A program made the position numbers and the translations under genes. Below the pieces are notes generated by a model. That model was given only the letters and a program-made list of their open reading frames with translations, searched no databases and was not told the DNA's origin. 64,000 nucleotides of DNA from Thermococcus piezophilus (GTDB lineage: Archaea; Methanobacteriota_B; Thermococci; Thermococcales; Thermococcaceae), in assembly GCF_001647085.1 (NCBI RefSeq), contig NZ_CP015520.1:62001-126000 (forward strand), given 5' to 3'. How positions within the stretch are numbered: position 1 is the first letter of the stretch; each line of letters starts with the position of its first letter. Of this stretch, positions 45,165-54,113 are shown one piece after another.

Positions 45165-45626
45165 TCAATCACCTCCGAGAAGAATGAGCTTAACTCCCCT
45201 TGCGAACTCCCTCATAGCGTGGCTTAACTCCTTTTTCTGCTCATCACTGAGCTCAGGAAGGCTCTCCAAAACAAGGTGTAGAGCGCTTCCAACTTCCCTC
45301 CCGCCAAGTTCGACGAACTCGTTGAAAAGCTCGGCCTTGGTTATGGCCTCCCGGAGTTCCTCCTCGTGAAGTTCGAGATACTCAAGCCCCTTCTCCGTTA
45401 TTCGGTAAACTTTCTTATCTCTCTCACCCTCTCCCGAGACCTCTATGAGTCTACTCCTCCTAAGGCTTGCGAGTATAGGATATATCGTCCCAGCACTTGG
45501 GGTTGGAATCCCGAATCTCTCACTGAGCTTCTGCATTATCGCGTAACCATGCATGGGCTCTTCTTCCAGAAGGCTCAGGATGAGAAGCTTCAGATGCCCC
45601 TTAAATTTTGGCCTCTCCAAATACAT
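45165..45626 (-). CDS. PadR family transcriptional regulator
   Basis: About 153 residues. N-terminal winged helix with the family motif (FKGHLKLLILSLLEEEPMHGYAI and TPSAGTIYPILASLRRSRLIEV), and a C-terminal helical dimerisation region. It probably represses its own gene and the exporter genes and responds to the exported compound. The start ATG is at 45624-45626; the upstream palindromic sites lie directly in the promoter. Confidence 0.9.
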   Translation of the reverse strand: MYLERPKFKGHLKLLILSLLEEEPMHGYAIMQKLSERFGIPTPSAGTIYPILASLRRSRLIEVSGEGERDKKVYRITEKGLEYLELHEEELREAITKAELFNEFVELGGREVGSALHLVLESLPELSDEQKKELSHAMREFARGVKLILLGGD

Positions 45627-45631
45627 CACCA

Positions 45632-45660
45632 GATATATCGAAAGATATATCGTTTAAAAA
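45632..45660 (-). promoter_or_regulatory. PadR-type operator and TATA box
   Basis: Two copies of the self-palindromic GATATATC (45632-45639 and 45644-45651), separated by 4 bp, lie between a TATA-like TTTTTAAACG (45653-45661 region) and the PadR start. Together they form a 20-bp symmetric site. Binding of the repressor here would block transcription, as for autoregulated PadR genes. Confidence 0.65.
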
Positions 45661-45709
45661 GATTTTGGTTCGGAAGGCTTATTACGTTACGGAGAATAAC
45701 GTTTCGGGG

Positions 45710-46147
45710 ATGGTCATGAAGCTCATTTTAAAACCGTTATTCGATGCTAAGCTTCCAGCGGGTTTCGAAGAAATATTGAAAGCCAAGCTCATTGGCAGGG
45801 AAATTAAAGCAGGCCAGGAAATCGAAGTCGATTTGCTGGGGAAGCCGCTCCGCTTCAAGGTCATCTACGCGGAGCCCGAAGTCCTCAAGGTCAGCAGGGG
45901 GACAATGGTAGAGTTAGCCAGTGGAGAAACGCTCGTTGTTGACCTCGAGTTCGACGAGCCTATTAGACATTTGATTTCCTTCGAGAACGGCTTCGTTCTC
46001 GTCTTCCTGAGGAAAGTTCTAATTCTGAACCAAAACGGGCAAAAGATTTATAGCGACGAGTTCGAGGAGGTAAATAAAGTTAGCACCTCCAAAGACACAG
46101 TGGTGATAGTCCATGGCAAGCGAAAAGTCAGGCTCGTTAAGCCTTGA
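45710..46147 (+). CDS. small beta-rich protein of unknown function
   Basis: 145 residues starting MVMKLILKPLFDAKLPAGF (ATG 45716 is also possible). The pattern of short beta strands with a Gly-Lys-Pro turn (EVDLLGKPLRFKVIYAEPE) suggests a double-psi barrel-like or CDC48-N-like fold; this is a weak inference. It overlaps the start of the endonuclease III gene by 35 bp in another frame, so the genes are closely coupled. Confidence 0.5.
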   Translation: MVMKLILKPLFDAKLPAGFEEILKAKLIGREIKAGQEIEVDLLGKPLRFKVIYAEPEVLKVSRGTMVELASGETLVVDLEFDEPIRHLISFENGFVLVFLRKVLILNQNGQKIYSDEFEEVNKVSTSKDTVVIVHGKRKVRLVKP

Positions 46148-46853
46148 GGGCTTCACCTTTTCCGAGAGCTGGGAGAAAAAAAGGAAGAGGGCCAAAAAAA
46201 TCGTAGAGATACTGACGAAGACCCACCCGAGGGAGAAGCTTCTCATCGGCGACCCGTACAGGACGCTTATTCATTGCATAATCTCCCAGAGGATGCGCGA
46301 TGAAGTTACCTATAATGTGTGGGAGGAGCTATTCAAAAGATACGGAGACATTGAGACGATAGCAACAACGCCGGTTGAAGAGATGCAGAAGTTCTTGAGG
46401 AAGAGCGGCGTCGGCCTCTGGAAGACCAAGGGTGAGTGGATAGTGAAGGCGTCCCAAATAATCCTAGAGAGGTATGGGGGAAAGGTCCCCGACAGTCTTG
46501 ACGAGCTTATGAAGCTTCCGGGCATAGGGCGGAAATGCGCCAACATAGTTTTAGCGTATGGCCTCGGCAGGCAGGCGATTCCAGTTGATACCCACGTGAA
46601 CAGGATAAGCAAGCGCCTAGGCCTGGCTCCCCCGAGGGTTCAGCCGGAGAGGGTTGAAGACTACCTGAGGGAGCTCATCCCAAGGGAGAAGTGGATATAC
46701 GTGAACCACGCCATGGTTGACCACGGAAGGGCGATATGCAAGCCGGTGAAGCCAAAGTGCGAGAGCTGTCCGCTCAGGGAGCTCTGCCCCTATGCTAAAG
46801 GCCTTGTCACAGACGAGGACATAAAGGGAAACTCGAAGAAGGGTGGGAAGTAA
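46113..46853 (+). CDS. nth: endonuclease III (DNA glycosylase/AP lyase)
   Basis: 246 residues. Removes oxidised pyrimidines and cleaves abasic sites. Helix-hairpin-helix LPGIGRKCANIVL with the catalytic Lys141, catalytic Asp159 in PVDTHV, and the C-terminal [4Fe-4S] cluster C-x6-C-x2-C-x5-C (CKPVKPKCESCPLRELC). N-terminal extension of about 20 residues. The gene begins inside the 3' end of its upstream neighbour; the ATG 46113 gives a normal length, and a later start cannot be excluded. Confidence 0.9.
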   Translation: MASEKSGSLSLEGFTFSESWEKKRKRAKKIVEILTKTHPREKLLIGDPYRTLIHCIISQRMRDEVTYNVWEELFKRYGDIETIATTPVEEMQKFLRKSGVGLWKTKGEWIVKASQIILERYGGKVPDSLDELMKLPGIGRKCANIVLAYGLGRQAIPVDTHVNRISKRLGLAPPRVQPERVEDYLRELIPREKWIYVNHAMVDHGRAICKPVKPKCESCPLRELCPYAKGLVTDEDIKGNSKKGGK

Positions 46854-46888
46854 TTAACGGGGGAAGAAACGGGAAGTAATATGGGAAA

Positions 46889-47464
46889 TCATTCCTCTTC
46901 TACCTCTTCCCCCGCCAACTTCCTGAGCTTGTCGAGGTCGGAGCCAACCGCTATGAGGACGTCACCCTCCTCTATCTTATCGTCCTTTCCCGGGTTGTAG
47001 ATGTAGCGCGTTCCGCGCTTTATCGCGAGAATTCTCGTTCCAATCTTGCTCGGAAGCTTGAGCTGTTTAAGGGTTTTGCCTATGAGGAGAGAAGCAGGAT
47101 GAACCGTTACCCTTCCAAGCTCCTCCTCGGTGTCCTCCATAATCTTCTTAATTATTGGGTGCGGCTCGACGTCTCTGAGGATGAGATCCGAAATCTTGTA
47201 GGCGGCATCTGAAATCTGCTCGTTTGTATCGGCCATGTCGATGACGCTCAGAAGCTTAACTGGGTCTTCCTCCTTTTTCGCCACCAACAGGGCAAGGCGC
47301 TTGACCTTCAAAGTAAGCTCGTCCATTCTCTCCTCTAAGAGGTAGACCTCCTCAGCTATATCCTCGCTGTTGTACATGACAGCGGAAAAGGCGAGGTCAA
47401 CCATGAGGGACGAGAGGTCCTTCATCTCAATGAGGCAGTTCCTAATCTCATCGAGCTCATTCAT
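46889..47464 (-). CDS. PhoU-like/TrkA-C domain protein (second copy)
   Basis: 191 residues. N-terminal PhoU-like helical part with the repeated pattern IAEEVYLLEERMDEL, and a C-terminal RCK/TrkA-C domain (ASLLIGKTLKQLKLPSKIGTRILAIKRG). Such proteins often act as cytosolic regulators of cation channels or transporters. It overlaps the preceding paralogue by 8 bp. Confidence 0.85.
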   Translation of the reverse strand: MNELDEIRNCLIEMKDLSSLMVDLAFSAVMYNSEDIAEEVYLLEERMDELTLKVKRLALLVAKKEEDPVKLLSVIDMADTNEQISDAAYKISDLILRDVEPHPIIKKIMEDTEEELGRVTVHPASLLIGKTLKQLKLPSKIGTRILAIKRGTRYIYNPGKDDKIEEGDVLIAVGSDLDKLRKLAGEEVEEE

Positions 47465-48065
47465 TGCTCATCACCTTTATGTTGCCCCTTGCTATCTCTT
47501 TGAGGTACTCTATCGAGGTCCTCGTGCCCCTGCCGATTAGTATGTCCCCGGGGAATACCTTGAAGTCCCCATCGGGGTCGAATATCCAGCGCTTCCCGCG
47601 TCTGACCGCTATAATCCAAACTCCGGTGTTAGTTGCAAGGTCAAGCTCCTCGAGGGTCTTGCCGACAAGAAGCGAGTCTGCCGAGATGTAGATTTTCCCT
47701 ATTATCTCCTCGCTGCCGAGGATGGCCTCAGTGATAACGGGGTGGAGCTCGACGCCCTCGAGAACCATCTTGGCCAGGTCTGCGGCTGCGTTTGACATAT
47801 CATCTATAGCGTGGGCCATGTGAAGTATCGACGTTATCTGCTCGGCCTCTTTGGGGTTCCTTGCGGCCAGAACCGCGTGAACCATGAGGTGGTAATTGAG
47901 CAGGTCCAGATATTCCTCCAGTTCAAGGACTTCCTCCGCTATTTCATCCTCCTTGAAGAGAACGGAGGAATAAGCCAGGTCAACCATTAACTCGGCGGTG
48001 TTCTTCATCTCAACGAAGATGTCCTTAACGTTTTTGGGAACCTCGATTTCGTCCCACTCTTCCAC
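47457..48065 (-). CDS. PhoU-like/TrkA-C domain protein (first copy)
   Basis: 202 residues with the same layout as its neighbour: PhoU-like helices (IAEEVLELEEYLDLLNYHL), then TrkA-C (SADSLLVGKTLEELDLATNT, VWIIAVRRGKRWIFDPDG). Likely a ligand-sensing subunit of the ion transporter encoded divergently. The GTG start has GGTGAGAGTCTG ahead. Paired duplication of the regulator is notable. Confidence 0.85.
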   Translation of the reverse strand: MEEWDEIEVPKNVKDIFVEMKNTAELMVDLAYSSVLFKEDEIAEEVLELEEYLDLLNYHLMVHAVLAARNPKEAEQITSILHMAHAIDDMSNAAADLAKMVLEGVELHPVITEAILGSEEIIGKIYISADSLLVGKTLEELDLATNTGVWIIAVRRGKRWIFDPDGDFKVFPGDILIGRGTRTSIEYLKEIARGNIKVMSNE

Positions 48066-48174
48066 CAGACTCTCACCGATAGGGGAATCGAGGGGAATCT
48101 TATTTAGTTTTCGCCCGCGAAAAGTTTAATACCCACCGAGGTCAACGTTTAGGGGGTGAGATGGATGGAGAGTG

Positions 48175-49353
48175 ATGCCAGTGATAGTCCAGGACCTCAA
48201 AGGGAAAGTAAAGAACGCTTACAGGGTCTCGTTGCCATCGTTAGTCGTCTCTCTGATAATTGGGTTCTTCGGCGGAACTTTCCTCGGTACGTACCTTGAC
48301 AAGATAAATCGCGATTACCCGGGTCTCCTCGTCATTCTCCCCGGCATGATGGGTCTCCGCGGCAACGTTTTTAGCTCTATGGCCTCACGCTTCTCCACGA
48401 TGCTGTATCTCGGTGACCTCGAACCATCCCTAAGGGATAAGAAAGTCCTCAAGAACATCGCCATAGCCATGCTCCTCTCACTGATTCCCGTCACAATTCT
48501 ATGGGCCATTGGAGTACTCAGGGGGATACGGTACCATGCCCTTGAAATCCTCCTTGTAGTGGTGAGCTCGACCATACTCGTATCCTTTATCCTCGGCTAC
48601 TTCACGGCCTTTGTGACGATATTCGCGTTCAAGAAGGAGATAGACCCGGACAGCATAGCATCTCCACTCGTCGCCTCGATGGGCGATTTGCTCACGATTC
48701 CGGCGCTGATAGCGTTCATACTCCTCCTGGAAAGGTCAAAGGAGATCTTCTGGGGAAGCAACTTGGTTCTGATTGTTCTCCTCCTGTTCCTGATTGGGAT
48801 TTCACGGGTTAGAAAGGCCGAGCTCCTGGAGCTCAGAGAGCTTTTTACAATAATTACGGCCCTCGCTCTCCTCTCACTTATATCCGGCTTCACACTTCAG
48901 CGCTTCAGCGGGCTGATTCAGGCGTCTATAATCCTCGGTTTTGCCTACCCCTCAATCTTGAGTAGCTTCGGAAACTACGGCTCGATAATAGCCGCTAAAA
49001 CTTCAACAGCGCTCCACCTCGGTGAAATAGATGGTTACTTCTCGAGGGAGCCCTTTTTGGAGATAGTCTCACTCTTCCTCACGACGCCAATTATCGGCCT
49101 GCTGATAAACGCCTTTGGGATCCTTATAGCTTACCTCATACTTGGCGTTGAACCGAGGGTCATATACGAGCTCGTTCTCAGCTACCCCTTCATGGCCCTC
49201 TTTATCATGCTCTACTCCTACACCATCTCATACTTCCTTTTCCAGAAGAACATCGACCCAGACAACGTTGCAATTCCGCTCATCTCCAACAACAGCGATA
49301 TATTTGGGACGATTTATGTCATCCTGATAGCCAAGCTCATAGTGGGTGGTTGA
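48175..49353 (+). CDS. MgtE/SLC41-type divalent cation transporter
   Basis: 392 residues, integral membrane, with two tandem MgtE-type transmembrane domains (each with the PGMMGLRGNVFSSMASR or FGNYGSIIAAKTSTALHLG signature region). No N- or CBS regulatory domain, unlike bacterial MgtE; the two PhoU/TrkA-C proteins in the divergent unit may provide the regulation. Imports or exports Mg2+ or a related ion. ATG at 48175 preferred for GGAGAGTG ahead. Confidence 0.86.
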   Translation: MPVIVQDLKGKVKNAYRVSLPSLVVSLIIGFFGGTFLGTYLDKINRDYPGLLVILPGMMGLRGNVFSSMASRFSTMLYLGDLEPSLRDKKVLKNIAIAMLLSLIPVTILWAIGVLRGIRYHALEILLVVVSSTILVSFILGYFTAFVTIFAFKKEIDPDSIASPLVASMGDLLTIPALIAFILLLERSKEIFWGSNLVLIVLLLFLIGISRVRKAELLELRELFTIITALALLSLISGFTLQRFSGLIQASIILGFAYPSILSSFGNYGSIIAAKTSTALHLGEIDGYFSREPFLEIVSLFLTTPIIGLLINAFGILIAYLILGVEPRVIYELVLSYPFMALFIMLYSYTISYFLFQKNIDPDNVAIPLISNNSDIFGTIYVILIAKLIVGG

Positions 49354-50110
49354 GGTGCTTGGGCTTTCAACCACGGCCCTTGATGGGGAGTTTGAGGTTT
49401 GGATTGAGAAGGTCAAAAACCTCGGCTTTGAGTTCATTGAATTCGTGAGTGAGTGGCCGCGATATCTGACGCATGAGAACTACCGCCATTTCGCAGAAGT
49501 CATAGAATCTTCCGGCCTGAAGCTCAGCATCCATGCCCCATTCAGCGACGTGAACATCGGGGCGTTTAGCGAACGCATAAGAAGAGCTTTCCTCGAGGTT
49601 CTCAGGGAGACCCTTGAGGTCGCGGCTCAGATGAATGCCACTGTAGTTACCATCCACCCAGGCCACTGCTCGCCGCTCAGCATAAAACACCGCGATAGGT
49701 ACCTCAAGATACACAGGGAATCGCTCCACAGGATAGCTAACTGGGGTGAGGAGCTCGGCATTAGAATCGGTGTAGAAAATATGCCCCGCTTTCCCATTCT
49801 GGATGCCCAGAGCTGCGACAGACTCGCAGAGCTGGTGGAGGGCATCGAGATAGGAGTCACTTTTGACGTCGGCCATCTGAACACGACGACGGCTAATTTC
49901 GACCGCTTCCTTGAACTTCTAGGGGACAGAGTAGTCCATATTCACCTCCACGACAACCTAGGAGAGCGGGATGAACACCTGCCCCTCGGTGATGGTGCGG
50001 TACCATGGGAAAAACTACTTCCCAAGCTGCCGAAGGTGACCAAAGCACTCGAGGTGGCGGACATAAAATCAGCGGGAAAAAGCCTCAAATTTTTGAAAAG
50101 CCTGCATTGA
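49346..50110 (+). CDS. sugar phosphate isomerase/epimerase-like TIM barrel
   Basis: 254 residues of the AP endonuclease family 2 fold. Metal-binding signatures: SIHAPFSDVNIG, VTIHPGHCSP, GVENMPRFPI, VTFDVGHLNTTT and HIHLHDNLGERDEHLPLGDG. Substrate unknown; could be a sugar isomerase or a DNA repair-related enzyme. It begins at GTG 49346 or 49355 and overlaps the transporter gene by 8 bp, so it is probably co-transcribed. Confidence 0.82.
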   Translation: MVEVLGLSTTALDGEFEVWIEKVKNLGFEFIEFVSEWPRYLTHENYRHFAEVIESSGLKLSIHAPFSDVNIGAFSERIRRAFLEVLRETLEVAAQMNATVVTIHPGHCSPLSIKHRDRYLKIHRESLHRIANWGEELGIRIGVENMPRFPILDAQSCDRLAELVEGIEIGVTFDVGHLNTTTANFDRFLELLGDRVVHIHLHDNLGERDEHLPLGDGAVPWEKLLPKLPKVTKALEVADIKSAGKSLKFLKSLH

Positions 50111-50213
50111 TGAACCTTCTAATTCATTAAAGCCTCCTTTGGTAAACATAAGGCTTTTATACATCCAGAATGAGAAGAAAAAGGGAGATTATTTTCTGTC
50201 GGAGGGATGAGCA

Positions 50214-51632
50214 ATGGAGCCAAGGATAGTTGAGGAAATGAGGCCCTTTTTTGACCCAACGGCGGTCGCTATCATCGGCGCAACCAACAAGAAAGGGAAA
50301 GTCGGAAACGTCATTTTTGAGAACTTCAAGATAAACAAGGAGCGCGGTATCTTTAAGGGCAACATCTACCCTGTAAACCCGAAGCTCGATGAGATAGACG
50401 GGTACAAGGTTTACAAGAGTGTTGAGGAGCTCCCGGATGACACCGATTTGGCCGTCATCTCGATTCCTGCCCCGTTTGTTCCGGACACGATGAGGCAGAT
50501 AGCGAAGAAGGGCATTAAGGCAGTTATCATCATTACAGGTGGCTTCGGTGAGCTCGGTGAAGAAGGGAAGAAGCTCGAGCGCAAGATTTATGAGATTGCC
50601 AAGGAGAACGGCATAAGGATCATTGGTCCAAACTGCGTCGGTGTTTACGTGCCAGATACAGGAGTTGACACCGTCTTTCTGCCCGAGAGCAAAATGGACA
50701 GGCCAAAGAGCGGGCCGATTGCCTTCGTCAGCCAGAGCGGTGCTTTTGCCGCTGCCATGCTCGACTGGGTGGCAATGGCTGGAATAGGCATCGGTAAGAT
50801 GGTCAGCTACGGCAACAAGCTCGACGTCGACGATGCCGACCTTATGGACTACTTCATCCACGATGACAGCATAAACGTCGTCACCTTCTACATCGAGGGC
50901 GTGAAGGATGGGAGGAAGTTCATGGAAGCCGCCAAGAGGATAACCAAGGTCAAGCCGGTCATAGCCCTCAAGAGCGGAAGAACCGAGTACGGTGCCAAGG
51001 CAGCTTCATCTCACACCGGTTCCCTGGCTGGAGCGGACACTATCTACGATGCAGTCTTCAAGCAGACGGGTGTAATCCGTGCCGAGGACTTCGAGCACAT
51101 GTTCGACTTAGCGAAGGCCTTCGCAGCTCTGAAGGACAAGCTTCCGAAAGGCGACAGGATAGGCATAATCACCGACGGCGGTGGAGCAGGAGTCATGGCG
51201 AGCGATGCCGTTGCCAAGTTTGGCCTCAGGATGGCCGAGCTGAGCGAGGAAACACTCAAGTTCCTCAAGGAGAACTTTCCACCACACGCCGTTGCTGGCA
51301 ACCCAACCGATGTCGTCGGCGACACCGATGCCGAGCGTTACAGGATAGCAATTGAGGGATTCATCAACGACCCGAACGTAGATGCGATACTTGTAATAGT
51401 CCTCTTCCAGGTTCCGCTCCTTGAGGAGGAGAAGATAATCAACATCTTGGCCGAATACCAGAAGAATAGCGACAAGCCCATCGTTGCTGTAGCCATGGGC
51501 GGTAAGAAGACTGACTACTATGCCAAGATGCTCGAAGAAAAGGGCGTCCCCGTCTATTCAACCCCCGAGAGGGGAGTTAGGGCCCTGGCGGGCCTTGTCA
51601 AATATGCCAAATACCTCATGAGGGGGGACTGA
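50214..51632 (+). CDS. acdA: acetyl-CoA synthetase (ADP-forming), alpha subunit
   Basis: Converts acyl-CoA, ADP and phosphate to acid, CoA and ATP; the main ATP-yielding step of peptide and sugar fermentation in Thermococcales. 472 residues: CoA-binding domain (AIIGATNKKGKVGN), then ligase domains with the phosphohistidine in SSHTGSLAG (His267) . GGAGGGATGAGCA precedes the ATG. The beta subunit gene follows 30 bp downstream. Isoform (acetate, aryl or succinyl preference) cannot be told from sequence alone. Confidence 0.94.
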   Translation: MEPRIVEEMRPFFDPTAVAIIGATNKKGKVGNVIFENFKINKERGIFKGNIYPVNPKLDEIDGYKVYKSVEELPDDTDLAVISIPAPFVPDTMRQIAKKGIKAVIIITGGFGELGEEGKKLERKIYEIAKENGIRIIGPNCVGVYVPDTGVDTVFLPESKMDRPKSGPIAFVSQSGAFAAAMLDWVAMAGIGIGKMVSYGNKLDVDDADLMDYFIHDDSINVVTFYIEGVKDGRKFMEAAKRITKVKPVIALKSGRTEYGAKAASSHTGSLAGADTIYDAVFKQTGVIRAEDFEHMFDLAKAFAALKDKLPKGDRIGIITDGGGAGVMASDAVAKFGLRMAELSEETLKFLKENFPPHAVAGNPTDVVGDTDAERYRIAIEGFINDPNVDAILVIVLFQVPLLEEEKIINILAEYQKNSDKPIVAVAMGGKKTDYYAKMLEEKGVPVYSTPERGVRALAGLVKYAKYLMRGD

Positions 51633-51662
51633 CTCTATTATTCCATTTGCGGTGGTGATATT

Positions 51663-52391
51663 ATGAAGGAAGAGGCCCTGAAGGTTATTGAAGAGGTTTT
51701 GAAGTCCAGGAGGACTGCACTCGTTGAGTACGAGGCCAAGCAGGTCCTCAAAGCGTATGGCCTTCCCATTCCTGATGAAAAACTTGCCAGGACCCTCGAC
51801 GAGGCTCTCAAGTACGCAGAGGAGATCGGCTACCCAGTTGCCATGAAGCTGATGTCGCCGCAGATACTCCACAAGAGCGACGCTAAAGTAGTTCTCCTCA
51901 ACATAAAGACTCCCGAGGAGCTCAGGGAGAAGTGGGAGCTCATCCACGAGAATGCGAGAAAGTACAGGCTAGATGCTGAGATACTCGGCGTCCTGATTGC
52001 TCCGATGCTCAAGCCCGGAAGGGAGATCATTATAGGCGTTACCGAAGACCCGCAGTTCGGCCATGCAATAATGTTCGGCCTTGGTGGAATCTTCGTAGAG
52101 GTTCTCAAGGACGTCACCTTCAGGCTGGTGCCGATTACCGAAAATGACGCCAGGAAGATGATCAGGGAAATCAAGAGCTACCCGATTCTCGCCGGGGCGC
52201 GCGGAGAAGAACCAGCGGACATTGATGCAATAGTTGACCTCCTCCTCAGGGTCAGCCAGCTCGTGGATGAGCTCAGGGACTACATCAAGGAGATGGACCT
52301 CAACCCGGTCTTCGTCTACGAACAGGGTAAGGGTGCAGTTATCGTCGATGCAAGGATAATCGTCAAAGAGCCGGCAGAGAAGAAAGAGTAG
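51663..52391 (+). CDS. acdB: acetyl-CoA synthetase (ADP-forming), beta subunit
   Basis: 242 residues, ATP-grasp fold: YEAKQVLKAYGLPIPDEKL near the start, GYPVAMKLMSPQILHKSDAKVV with the nucleotide-binding Lys, and MFGLGGIFVEVLKDV, DLNPVFVY at the end. Pairs with the alpha subunit to complete the synthetase. GGTGGTGATATT precedes the ATG. Confidence 0.94.
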   Translation: MKEEALKVIEEVLKSRRTALVEYEAKQVLKAYGLPIPDEKLARTLDEALKYAEEIGYPVAMKLMSPQILHKSDAKVVLLNIKTPEELREKWELIHENARKYRLDAEILGVLIAPMLKPGREIIIGVTEDPQFGHAIMFGLGGIFVEVLKDVTFRLVPITENDARKMIREIKSYPILAGARGEEPADIDAIVDLLLRVSQLVDELRDYIKEMDLNPVFVYEQGKGAVIVDARIIVKEPAEKKE

Positions 52392-52427
52392 ACAAGCTCT
52401 GAGTACAAGGAGAGGTGCGCCTGAGCC

Positions 52428-52757
52428 TCAGGCCTTTTCTTTCCCATCTATTTCTTCCCTCGTGACTTCCTGAATGTAGCCCAAAATGTCGTGGAGGGTG
52501 AGAAAGCTTATCGTGGCATCAACGGCAGACAAAAGATTGCCAGCGATGAGGAATAGCAGCGCGAAGAAGAACTCTATTGCAGAATAGATGAGGGCAATTT
52601 TTATGGTAGTTCTGTTCTCCTTCACGAGGCCATAAGCGAGCCCCATGCTTAAAAGGCCGAAGGCAAGGTAGACAATCGAGCCGAAGGAATAGGCGTAGTA
52701 CAGAAGCAGAAAGCCGTTGAGAAAAAGAAGATAGGTGGCAAGGGTTAGCCGTTTCAT
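52428..52757 (-). CDS. small membrane protein, three to four helices
   Basis: 109 residues with hydrophobic segments at about 5-25, 27-45, 51-70 and 72-84 and a charged C-terminal tail (EVTREEIDGKEKA). No family recognised. Its ATG overlaps the stop of the cysteine synthase gene (ATGA), so it is translationally coupled to that gene. Confidence 0.55.
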   Translation of the reverse strand: MKRLTLATYLLFLNGFLLLYYAYSFGSIVYLAFGLLSMGLAYGLVKENRTTIKIALIYSAIEFFFALLFLIAGNLLSAVDATISFLTLHDILGYIQEVTREEIDGKEKA

Positions 52758-53657
52758 GTAATCCCCAGGTAACTCTCAAAGATCTCCACGTATTTAAACC
52801 CATCGTCCGGGAAGACTAGAACGTAGGTTTTCTCCCCGAATTCGCTGGAGATCTTCTCGTACGCCTTGACCACCGCTCCCGAGCTGAGCCCTATCAGGAG
52901 CCCGTCCCTGCGGGCCACTCCAATGGCCCCTTCAATGGCCTCGTTCCGGGTTATCTCCACGACCTTGTCTATGTCTACCTGGAAGTACCACTTGGGCTTT
53001 GTTTCAAGGCGCTTTATGCCGGGGATTTTCTCACCCTTCGCTGGGACGACGCCCACAACGGTTGTATCGTAGCGCTCCTTGAAGTACTTCGCCAGACCCG
53101 CTATGTGGCCCGAGGTGCCTATGCCCGCTATCACAACGTCAGGCTTTTTACCGATGCTCTTCAGCTGCTCGTCTATCTCCCGGGCGGTAAAGCGGTAGTG
53201 GGCCTCGAAGTTGTCGTTGTTCTCGAACTGGTTGAGGTTAGCCGCCCAGGCCTTCTTCGCCTCTTCGACGACGTACTGAACCATGGCGGGATCTATGGTC
53301 TCGAAGTCCGTCATGACGACATCCGCACCGAGGACTCTGAGCAGAACCTGGGTGGCCTTTGGTGTAGGCTTTGGCAGGTATGCCCTGAACCCCATACCGA
53401 GAACGTTGCTGATGGCAGCCAGAGAAATCCCGACGTTGCCGGAAGTTGCCTCAAAAAGCTTCCTGGTGCCGTTGATGTCCCCGCGCTCGATGGCCTTCAT
53501 AAGCATGTTAAAAACGGCCCTGTCCTTGATGCTCCTGCTGAAGGGGTTAAAGAACTCTAGCTTGGCAAAATACATCCCTCCTCTCAGTGGAAAGCCTAAC
53601 CAGGGGGGTTGGCTTGTACTTTTCGAACAGTTCCAGTGTGCTGTTAAACACGTTCAT
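52754..53657 (-). pseudogene. cysteine synthase-like PLP enzyme, N-terminal frameshift
   Basis: PLP-dependent family that makes cysteine or related sulfur amino acids. From the ATG at 53657 (GGTGATTGCAA ahead) the reading gives the family N-terminus (ELFEKYKPTPLVRLSTE), then breaks at an AGGAGGG run near 53578; the correct frame resumes at MYFAKLEFFNPFSRSIKDRA with the PLP Lys in SIKDRA, and continues with EATSGNVGISLA and IAGIGTSGHIAGL (PLP phosphate loop) to the end. An internal ATG at 53575 is preceded by GAGGAGGG and could still start a shortened protein lacking about 27 residues. Either a recent mutation or an error. Confidence 0.8.
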
Positions 53658-54113
53658 TTGCAATCACCATAGAGGGCTCCGATAAAGCCGTTAAAAACTT
53701 TCCTAAAACGAACAGTTATACACAAAATTGGGTAATTAATTTGCGTTTTAAATACTTGGACATAACTCCAACAGTTGCGCGTTATTCAACGTGAGTTTTA
53801 ATTGTCGTATTTCAAAGACAAAAGTGTTATATACAAATTTGAGTAATTACACTTGACAGCCTTGTTAGGGAAGGGCGAATGCGGAATTGGATAATCATCC
53901 AAGAGCATGTTAAAAAAGTCCATCCAGTAAGAACTGACGTGACTTGGAATGGCTCATAGCCTACTACCGGCAAGTGGCTGAACTGGCGGTCCAAATCGAC
54001 ATGAGAATGAGAGAATAGACATAGATCCCAGAATTTTGTAGTATGTAATTGGAGAGAGTATGGAACCCAATGTGGATGGGACTGAGTAGTAAGGTGGTAA
54101 ATGGTGGAGTGTC
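53658..54113. other. AT-rich region with a 24-bp imperfect direct repeat
   Basis: No supported gene. 53715-53738 and 53826-53849 match at 21 of 24 bases (GTTATAyACAAAwTTGrGTAATTA), 111 bp apart. A 26-codon ORF (53879-53959, MRNWIIIQEHVKKV) and scattered stop codons follow. The repeat may mark duplicated promoters or regulator sites upstream of the cysteine synthase gene, which is read away from it. Confidence 0.4.

Noticed and set aside
53879-53959. Short ORF as a transposase fragment
   Set aside because: Only 26 codons with no recognisable transposase motif and no terminal inverted repeats nearby.
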